Positions 54,851-64,000 of a stretch of 64,000 bases of DNA are shown one piece after another (within the stretch, counting starts at the first letter, position 1; the number at the start of each line of letters is the position of its first letter). Source of the stretch: Urechis unicinctus (lineage: Eukaryota > Annelida > Polychaeta > Xenopneusta > Urechidae); the NCBI GenBank assembly GCA_034190875.2, contig JAXDRA010000551.1, positions 62,001 through 126,000 of the forward strand. The letters are read 5' to 3'. Position numbers and translations under genes: made by a program. The notes beneath the pieces are model-generated. The model did not search any database and was not told the DNA's origin. It saw only the letters and a program-made list of their open reading frames with translations.

Positions 54851-57800
54851 ATCGTCCGCTGCATATAGATTTCGCTACACTGACATCATCGTCTACTGAA
54901 TATTGAAATCGCTACATTGACATCTCAGTCAGCTGTATATGAAGTTCGCTACGCCGACATCATCGTCCCCTGTATTATGAGATCACTATGTTGATATCTC
55001 AGTCAGCTGTATATGAAGTTCTCTACGCTGACAACATAGTCAGCTGTACAGAGATTTTACTACACTGACATCTCAGTGAGCTATATAAAGAGTACGCATC
55101 GCTTCGATCATAGTCCGCGGTTTATAGATTTCGCTGCACTGATATAATCGTCCGCTGTATATAGATTTCGCTACACTGACATCATCGTCTGCTGAATATA
55201 GAGTTCACTACATGGACATCTCAGTCAGCTGTGTTTGAAGTACGCTATACTAACATCATCGTCCGCTCTATATAGAGTTCGCTACACTGACATCATCGTG
55301 CGCTGTATAAAGAGTTCACTACATTGACATCTCAGTAAGCTGTATATGAAGTTCGCAACGCTGACATCATTTTCCGATGTATATAGAGTTCGCTACACTA
55401 ACATCATCGTCTGCAGTACATAGAGTTCGCTACATTGACATCTCAGTCAGCTGTATATGAAGTTCGCTACGCCGACATCATCGTCCCCTGTAAATAGTGA
55501 TCACTATATTGACATCTCAGTCAGCTGTATATGAAGTTCGCTACACTAACATCATCGTCCGCTGTATATAGAGTTCACTACATTGACATTTCAGTCAGTT
55601 GAATATAGAGTTCGCTACACTGACATCATCGTCCGCTATATGTAGAGTTAACCACACTGACATCATCATGCGCTGTATATAGAGTTTATTACGCAGCATC
55701 TCAGTCAGCTGTATATAGAGTACACTACGTTGACATCCTCGTCCGCTGTACATAGAGTTCGCTACACTGACATCATCGTGCGCTTTATATAATGTTCACT
55801 ACACTGACATCATCGTCCGCTGTATATAGAGTTCACTTCATTGACACCTCAGTCAGCTGTATATAAAGTTCGATACACTAACATCATCGTCAGCTGTTAA
55901 TTCATTTCGCTACACTGACATCATCTCCCGCTGAATATTGAATTCGCTACATTGACATCTCAGTCAGCTGTATATGAAGTTCGCTACGTCGACATCATCG
56001 TCCCCTGTATATAGAGATCACTATATTGACATCTCTGTCAGCCGTATATGAAGTTCGATACACTGACATCATCGTCCGCCTTTTATAGAGTATACATTGA
56101 CATCTCAGTCAGCTGTATAGAGAGTTCGCTAATCTGACATCATCGTCCGCTGTATATAGAGTTCACTACACAGACATCATAATCATATATGTAAAGACTG
56201 CTCAACGCTGACATAAAAGTCTGCTGTATGAAGAATAAGGTACAATGCCATCATAGTCAACTGTGTAAAAACTCCGCTACGCAGACCTCATAGTCAGTTG
56301 TATGTAGATTTCGCTACGCTGACGTCATAGTCAGTTGTATGTAGATTTCGCTACACTGACATTATAGTCGTCAATGCAAAAACTACTTTTCACTGACATG
56401 CTATTCAGCTGTATATAGAGTTCGCTACACTGACATCATCGTCCGCTGTACATAGATTTCGCTACACTACCATCATCGTCCGCTGTACATAGAGTTCGCT
56501 ACACTGATATCATAGTCCGCTGTATATAGAGTTCGCTGCATTGACATCTCAGTCCGCTGTATATAGAGTTCGCTATGCTAACATTATTGTCCGCTGTATA
56601 TAGAGTTTTCAACATTAACATCTCAGTCGGCTGGATATGAATTTTGCTACGCTGACCTCATCGTCCGCTGTATATAGAGTTCACTACATTGACATCTCAG
56701 TCAGCTGTATATGACGTTCGCTACGCTGACAACATAGTCAGCTGTATATGGAGTTCGCATCGCTTACATCATAGTCCGCGGTTTATAGATTTCGCTACAC
56801 TGACATAATCGTCCGCTTTATATTGAGTTCGCTAGACTGACATCATCGTCAGCCGTATATAGAGTTCGCTACAATGACAATCTCAGTCAGCTGTATATAG
56901 AGTTCACTACATTGACATCTCAGTCAGCTGTATATAGAGTTCGCTACACTTACATCATCGTCCGCAGTATATAGAGTGCGCTACTTCATAAGTGTGAAGA
57001 CTGCTCAACACTGACTTAAAAGTCTGCTGTATGAAGAAATAGATACAATGACATCATAGTCAACTGTGTAAAACCTGAGCTACGCAGACCTCATAGTCAG
57101 TTGTATGCAGATTTCGCTACGCTGACAACATAGTCAGTTGTATGAAGATTTCGCTACACTGACATTATAGTCGTCTATGCAAAAACTACGTTCCACTGAC
57201 ATGCTATTCAGCTGTATATAGAGTACGCTACACTAACATCATCGTGCGCTGTATATAGAGTTCACCACACTGACATCATCGTGTGCTGTATATAGAGTTC
57301 AATACATTGACATCTCAGTCAGCTTTAAACAAAGTTCGATACACTAACATCATCGTCCGCTGTTTATATATTTCGCTACACTGACATCATCGTCTGCTGA
57401 ATATAGAGTTCGCTACATTGACATCTCAATCAGCTGTATATGAAGTTCGCTACGCCGACATCATCGTCCCCTGTATAATGAGATCACTATGTTGACATCT
57501 CAGTCAGCTGTATATGAAGTTCTCTACGCTGACAACATAGTCAGCTGTACAGAGATTTTACTACACTGACGTCTCAGTCAGCTATACATAGAGTTCGCAT
57601 CGCTTCGATCATAGTCCGCAGTTTATAGATTTCTCTACACTGACATGATCGTCCGCTGTATATAAAGTTCGCTAGACTGACATCATCGTCAGCCGTATAT
57701 AGAGTTCGCTACACTGACATCATCGTCCGCAGTATATAGAGTTCACTACATTGACATCTCAGTCAGCTGTGTATAGAGTTCTCTACACTAACATCATCGT

Positions 57801-60549
57801 CCGCAGTATATAGAGTGCGCTACACAGACATATTCATATGTATAAAGACTGCTCACACTGACATAAAAGTCTGCTGTATGAAGAATAAGGTACAGCGACA
57901 TCATAGTCAACTGTGTAAAAACTGCGCTACGCAGACCTCATAGTCAGTTTTATGCAGATTTCGCTACGCTGACATCATAGTCAGTTGTATGAAGATTTCG
58001 CTCCACTGACATTATAGTCGTCTATGCAAAACTACGTTCCATTGACATGCTATTCAGATGTATATAGAGTACGCTACACTGACATCATCGTGCGCTGTAT
58101 ATAGAGTTCACCACACTGACATCATATTCCGCTGTATTTAGAGTTCATTACATGGACATCGCAGTCAGCTGTGTTTGAAGTTCGCTATGCTAACATCATC
58201 GTCCGCTCTATATAGAGTTCGCTACACTGACATCATCGTCCGCTCTATATATAGATCACTACATTGATATCTCAGTCAGCTGTATATGAAGCTCGCAACG
58301 CTGACATCATTTTCCGCTGTATATAAAGTTCGCTACACTAACATCATCGTCCGCAGTACATAGAGTTCGCTACATTGACATCTCAGTCAGCTGTATATGA
58401 AGTTCGCTACGCCGACATCATCGTCCCCTGTATATAGTGATCACTATATTGACAGCTCAGTCAGCTGTATATGAAGTTTGCTACGCTGACATTATCGTCC
58501 GCTGTATATAGAGTTTACATTGACATCTCAGTCAGCTGTGTAGAGAGTTCGGTAATATGACAAATCAGTCAGCTGTTTTTAAGTTCGTTACACTAACCTC
58601 ATCGTCCGCTTTTGATCGAGTTCGCTACACCGACATCATCGTCCGCTTTATGTAGAGTTCACCACACTGACATCATCGTGTGCTTTATATAGAGTTCACT
58701 ATATTGACATCTCAGTCAGCAGTATATGAAGTTAGCTACGCTGACATCATCGTGCGCTGTATATAGAGTTTACTACACTGACAACATCGTGCGCTGTATA
58801 TAGAGTTCACTACATTGACATCTCAGTCAGCTGTATACAAAGTTCGCTACACTAACATCATCGTCCGCTGTTGATCGAGTTCCCTACACTGACATCATCG
58901 TCCGCTGTATATAGAGTACCCTACGTTGATATTTCAGTCAGCTGTATGTATAGTTCGCTACACTGACATCATCGTCCGCTTTATGTAGAGTTCACCACAG
59001 TGACATCATCGTGTGCTGTATATAGAGTTCACTACGCAGACATCTCGGTCAGCTGTATAATGAGTACACTACGTTGACATCATCGTCCGCTGTATATAGA
59101 GTTCGCTACACTGACATCATTGTGCGCTGTATAAAATGTTCACTACACCGACATCAGCGTCCGCTGGATATAGAGTTTTCTACATTCACATCTCAGCTGT
59201 AAACAAAGTTCGATACACTAACATCATCGTCCGCTGAATATAGATTTCGCTACACTGACATCATCGTCTGGTGAATATAGAGTTCACTACATTGACATCT
59301 CAGTCAGCTTTATATAGAGTTCGCTACGCTGATATCATATTCCGCTGTATTTAGAGTTCACTTCATTGACATCTCAGTCAGCGGTATATAAAGTTCGATA
59401 CACTAACATCATCTTCCGCTGTTTATAGATTTCGCTACTCTGACATCATCTTCCGCTGAATATAGAATTCGCTACATTGACATCACATTCAGCTGTATAT
59501 GAAGTTCGCTAAGCCGACATCATCGTCCACTGTATATAGATATCACTATATTGACATCTCAGTCAGCTGTATATGAAGTTCGCTACGCTGACATCATCGT
59601 CCGCTGTATGTAGAGTTTACATTGACATCTCAGTCAGCAGTATAGAGAGTTCGCTAATCTGACATCATCGTCCGCTGTATATAGAGTTCACTACATTGAC
59701 ATTTCAGTCATTTGTATATAGGGTTCGCTACACTGACATCATCGTCCGCTGTATGTAGGGTTCACCACACTGACATCATCAGGCGCTGTATATAGAGTTC
59801 ACTACGCAGCATCTCAGTCAGCTGTATATAGAGTACACTACGCTGACATCTTCGTCCGCTGTATATTGAGTTCGCTACACTAACATCATCGTCCGCAGTA
59901 CATAGTTCGCTACATTGACAACTCAGTCAGCTGTATATGAAGTTCGCCACGCTGACATCATCTTCCGCTGTATATAGAGTTTACATTGACATCTCAGTCA
60001 GCTGTTTAGAGAGTTCGCTACACTAACATCATCGTTCGCAGTTTATAGAGTGCGCTACACAGACATCATAATCATATTTGTAAAGCCTGCTCAACACTGA
60101 CATAAAAGTCTGCTGTATGAATAATTAGGTACAATGACATCATAGTCAACTGTGTAAAAACTGCGCTACGCAGACCTCATAGTCAGTTGTTTGTAGATTT
60201 CGCTACGCTGATGTCATAGTCAGTTGTATGTAGATTTCGCTACACTGACATTATAGCCGTCTATGCAAAAACTACTTTTCACTGACATGCTATTCAGCTG
60301 TATATAGAGTTCGCTACACTGACATCATCGTGCGCTGTATATAGAGTTCACTACACTTACATCATCGTGCGCTGTATTTAGAGTTCACTACATTGACATC
60401 TCAGTCAGCTGTATATGAAGTTAGCTACGCTGACATCATCGTGCGCTTTATATAGAGTTTTCTACACTGACAACATCGTGCGCTGTATATAGAGTTCACT
60501 ACATTGACATCTCGGTCAGCTGTATACAAAGTTCGCTACACTAACATCA
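54851..60549 (+). repeat. 5.96 kb higher-order unit, copy 2
   Basis: Same flavour order as copy 1: ii (56,158), iii (56,973), iv (57,812), i (60,047). Identity is very high up to about 59,485. There this copy reads GACATCACATTCAGCTG, as in the 1,767 bp units, while copy 1 reads GACATCTCAGTCAGCTG with GTATAAGATG, so the 3' part comes from a different source. A three-monomer (111 bp) insertion occurs at 60,412-60,522. Confidence 0.88.
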
Positions 60550-62255
60550 TCGTCCGCTGTTGATCGAGTTCCCTACACTGACATCATCGTCCGCTGTATA
60601 TAGAGTACCCTACGTTGATATTTCAGTCAGCTGTATGTATAGTTCGCTACACTGACATCATCGTCCGCTTTATGTAAAGTTCACCACACTGACATCATCG
60701 TGTGCTGCATATAGAGTTCACTACGCAGACATCTCGGTCAGCTGTATAATGAGTACACTACGTTGACATCATCGTCCGCTGTATATAGAGTTCGCTACAC
60801 TGACATTATCGTGCGCTGCATAAAATGTTCACTACACCGACATCAGCGTCCGCTGTATATAGTTTTCTACATTGACATCTCAGTCAGCTGTAAACAAAGT
60901 TCGATACACTAACATCATCGTCCGCTGCATATAGATTTCGCTACACTGACATCATCGTCTGGTGAATATAGAGTTCGCTACATTGACATCTCAGTCAGCT
61001 GTATATGAAGTTTGCTACGCCGACATCATCGTCCCCTGTATTATGAGATCACTATGTTGATATCTCAGTCAGCTGTATATGAAGTTCTCTACGCTGACAA
61101 CATAGTCAGCTGTACAGAGATTTTACTACACTAACATCTCAGTGAGCTATATAAAGAGTTCGCATCGCTTCGATCATAGTCCGCGGTTTATAGATTTCGC
61201 TAAACTGACATAATCGTCCGCTGTATATAGATTTCGCTACACTGACATCATCGTCTGCTGAATATAGAGTTCACTACATTGACATCTCAGTCAGCTGTAT
61301 ATAGAGTTCGCTACGCAGATATCATATTCAGCTGTATTTAGAGTTCACTACATGGACATCTCACTCAGCTGTGTTTGAAGTTCACTATGCTAACATCATC
61401 GTCCGCTCTATATAGAGTTCGCTACACTGACATCATCGTGCGCTGTATATAGAGTTCACTACATTGACATCTCAGTCAGCAGTATATGAAGTTCGCAACG
61501 CTGACATCATTTTCCGCTGTATATAGAGTTCGCTACACTAACATCATCGTCCGCAGTACATAGAGTTCGCTACATTGACATCTCAGTCAGCTGTATATGA
61601 AGTTCGCTACGCCGACATCATCGTCCCCTGTATATAGCGATCACTATATTGACATCTCAGTCAGCTGTATATGAAGTTCGCTACGCTGACATTATCGTCC
61701 GCTGTATATAGAGTTTACATTGACATCTCAGTCAGCTGTGTAGAGAGTTCGCTAATCTGACATCATCGTCCGCTGTATATAGAGTTCACTACATTGACAT
61801 TTCAGTCATTTGTATATAGGGTTCGCTACACTGACATCATCGTCCGCTGTATGTAGGGTTCACCACACTGACATCATCATGCGCTGTATATAGAGTTCAC
61901 TACGCAGCATCTCTGTCAGCTGTATATAGAGTACACTACGTTGACATCATCGTCCGCTGTATATTGAGTTCGCTACACTAACATCATCGTACGCAGTACA
62001 TAGAGTTCGCTACATTGACATCTCAGTCAGCTGTATATGAAGTTTCCCACGCTGACATCATCTTCCGCTGTATATAGAGTTTACATTGACATCTCAGTCT
62101 GCTGTATAGAGAGTTCGCTACACTAACATCATCGTTCGCAGTTATAGAGTGCGCTACACAGACATCATAATCATATTTGTAAAGCCTGCTCAACACTGAC
62201 ATAAAAGTCTGCTGTATGAAGAATTAGGTACAATGACACCATAGTCAACTGTGTA
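60550..62255 (+). repeat. Distant copy of 2,281-3,990
   Basis: Matches the left end of the window at an offset of 58,267-58,271 with few differences, including the rare TATATAGCGATCAC variant (61,634; 3,367) and CATATTCAGCTGTATTTAG (61,325; 3,058). The M block is flavour i at 62,146. The match ends in the M block, where this copy continues with GTTTGTAGATTTCGC and the left one with GTATGCAGATTTCGC. Confidence 0.9.
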
Positions 62256-64000
62256 AAAACTGCGCTACGCAGACCTCATAGTCAGTTGTTTGTAGATTTC
62301 GCTACGCTGAAGTCATAGTCAGTTGTATGTAGATTTCGCTACACTGACATTATAGCCGTCTATGCAAAAACTACTTTTCACTGACATGCTATTCAGCTGT
62401 ATATAGAGTTCGCTACACTGACATCATCGTGCGCTGTTGATCGAGTTCCCTACACTGACATCATCGTCCGCTGTATATAGAGTTCGCTACACTGACATTA
62501 TCGTGAGCTGTAAAAAATGTTCACTACACCGACATCAGCGTCCGCTGTATATAGAGTTTTCTACATTGACATCTCAGTCAGCTGTAAACCAAGTTCGATA
62601 CACTAACATCATCGTCCGCTGCATATAGATTTCGCTACACTGACATCATCGTCTGGTGAATATAGAGTTCGCTACATTGACATCTCAGTCAGCTGTATAT
62701 GAAGTTCGCTACGCCGACATCATCGTCCCCTGTATAATGAGATCACTATGTTGATATCTCAGTCAGCTGTATATGAAGTTCTCTACGCTGACAACATAGT
62801 CAGCTGTACAGAGATTTTACTACACTGACATCTCAGTGAGCTATATAAAGAGTACGCATCGCTTCGATCATAGTCCGCGGTTTATAGATTTCGCTAAACT
62901 GACATAATCGTCCGCTGTATATTGATTTCGCTACACTGACATCATCGTCTGCTGAATATAGAGTTCACTACATTGACATCTCAGTCAGCTGTATATAGAG
63001 TTCGCTACGCTGATATCAAATTCCGCTGTATTTAGAGTTCACTACATGGACATCTCAGTCAGCTGTGTTTGAAGTTCGCTATGCTAACATCATCGTCCGC
63101 TCTATATAGAGTTCTCTACACTGACATCATCGTCCGCTCTATATATAGATCACTACATTGGCATCTCAGTCAGCTGTATATGAAGTTCGCAACGCTGACA
63201 TCATTATCCGCTGTATATAGAGTTTGCTACACTAACATCATCGTCCGCAGTACATTGAGTTCGCTACATTGACATCTCAGTCAGCTGTATATGAAGTTCG
63301 CCACGCTGACATCATCTTCCGCTGTATATAGAGTTTACATTGACATCTCAGTCAGCTGTATAGAGAGTTCGCTAATCTGACATCATCGTCCGCTGTATAT
63401 AGAGTTCACTACATTGACATTTCAGTCATTTGTATATAGGGTTCGCTACACTGACATCATCGTCCGCTGTATGTAGGGTTCACCACACTGACATCATCAT
63501 GCGCTGTATATAGAGTTTACTACGCAGCATCTCAGTCAGCTGTATATAGAGTACACTACGTTGACATCGTCCGTTGTATATTGAGTTCGCTACACTAACA
63601 TCATCGTCCGCGGTACATAGAGTTCGCTACATTGACATCTCAGTCAGCTGTATATGAAGTTCGCCACGCTGACATCATCTTCCGCTGTATATAGAGTTTA
63701 CATTGACATCTCAGTCAGCTGTATATTGAGTTCGCTACACTAACATCATCGTTCGCAGTTTATAGAGTGCGCTACTGAGACATCATAATCATATTTGTAA
63801 AGCCTGCTCAACTCTGACATAAAAGTCTGCTGTATGAAGAATTAGGTACAATGACATCATAGTCAACTGTGTAAAAACTGCGCTACGCAGACCTCATAAT
63901 CAGTTGTTTGTAGATTTCGCTACGATGATGTCATAGTCAGTTGTATGTAGATTTCGCTACACTGACATTATAGCCGTCTATGCAAAAACTACTTTTCAAT
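62256..64000 (+). repeat. Right-end segment, array continues
   Basis: Resembles the 1,767 bp unit but lacks five monomers at about 62,472, where the TTGATCGAGTTCCC monomer is followed directly by the one ending ACATTATCGTGAGCTG. It also contains a CTATATATAGATC monomer (63,140) like the flavour iv-containing units. The last M block starts at 63,759 and is cut by the window end. Confidence 0.85.

Larger units (their letters stand above)
1..64000 (+). repeat. 37 bp satellite array spanning the window
   Basis: The entire window is built from head-to-tail monomers of 37 bp, with occasional 34, 35, 36, 38 or 39 bp variants. Class A monomers carry GACATCATCGTCCGCTG and class B monomers carry GACATCTCAGTCAGCTG. 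Both are followed by a TATATAGAGTTC-type linker and GCTACAC, GCTACGC or ACTACAT. A and B interleave irregularly (AB, AAB). All monomers read in the same direction apart from one 22 bp inversion near 22,417. The array has no unique flank, so neither edge is an array boundary. Tandem arrays of this size without genes are typical of eukaryotic heterochromatin; that assignment is inference. The family is not one I recognise. Confidence 0.98.

Noticed and set aside
1-64000. CENP-B box
   Set aside because: TTCGCTACACTGACA matches the first half of the NTTCGNNNNANNCGGGN pattern, but the CGGG half is absent in every monomer examined.
1-64000. Promoter TATA boxes from TATATA linkers
   Set aside because: TATATA occurs in most monomers as the linker; there is no associated gene or initiator context.
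1-64000. Bacterial or plasmid iteron origin
   Set aside because: Array length, absence of any replication gene and hierarchical higher-order structure do not fit iterons.
1-64000. Telomeric repeat tracts
   Set aside because: No TTAGGG-, TTAGG- or TTTAGGG-type runs were seen on either strand.

Overview
The whole 64 kb window is one satellite DNA array. No protein-coding gene, RNA gene or transposable element could be supported. The basic unit is a 37 bp monomer repeated head to tail on one strand, about 1,700 times, and it runs off both window edges. This points to eukaryotic heterochromatin (centromeric, pericentromeric, subtelomeric, or a repeat-rich sex or B chromosome). I do not recognise the satellite family and cannot name the organism.

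Two main monomer classes interleave. Class A has the core GACATCATCGTCCGCTG. Class B has the core GACATCTCAGTCAGCTG. Both are joined by TATATAGAGTTCGCTACAC-like linkers. A third element, here called the M block, is a run of seven divergent monomers (about 257 bp) containing GTGTAAAAACTG and TGCAAAAACTAC. It recurs about 42 times in four sequence flavours (i to iv), which serve as a barcode of higher-order structure.

Layout: 1-6,480 holds about one and a half copies of a 4.27 kb unit (flavours iv-i-i). 6,522-16,310 is a very clean run of about 5.5 copies of a 1,767 bp unit that I segment into exactly 48 monomers (flavour i only). 16,311-24,160 is a mosaic with partial copies, one foreign-looking junction and a 22 bp microinversion. 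24,161-31,760 is a tandem pair of a 3.79 kb unit (ii-iii-i). 31,761-38,244 is a patchwork of overlapping segmental copies. 38,245-42,460 is a tandem pair of a roughly 2.1 kb unit. 43,080-49,130 is an irregular zone where variant monomers give way to consensus-like ones with many small indels. 49,131-60,900 holds two copies of a roughly 5.96 kb unit (ii-iii-iv-i). 60,550-64,000 returns to sequence nearly identical to 2,281-3,990, about 58.27 kb away.

The pattern fits repeated unequal crossing-over and conversion acting at several scales: single monomers and short runs, M-block units of 0.8-2.2 kb, and composite units of 3.8-6 kb. The features most worth checking are the irregular zone (ancient relic or assembly artefact), the microinversion, the M blocks with their CRE-like octamer variants, and the 18-20 bp perfect palindromes. 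I found no evidence of a new enzymatic or defence system.
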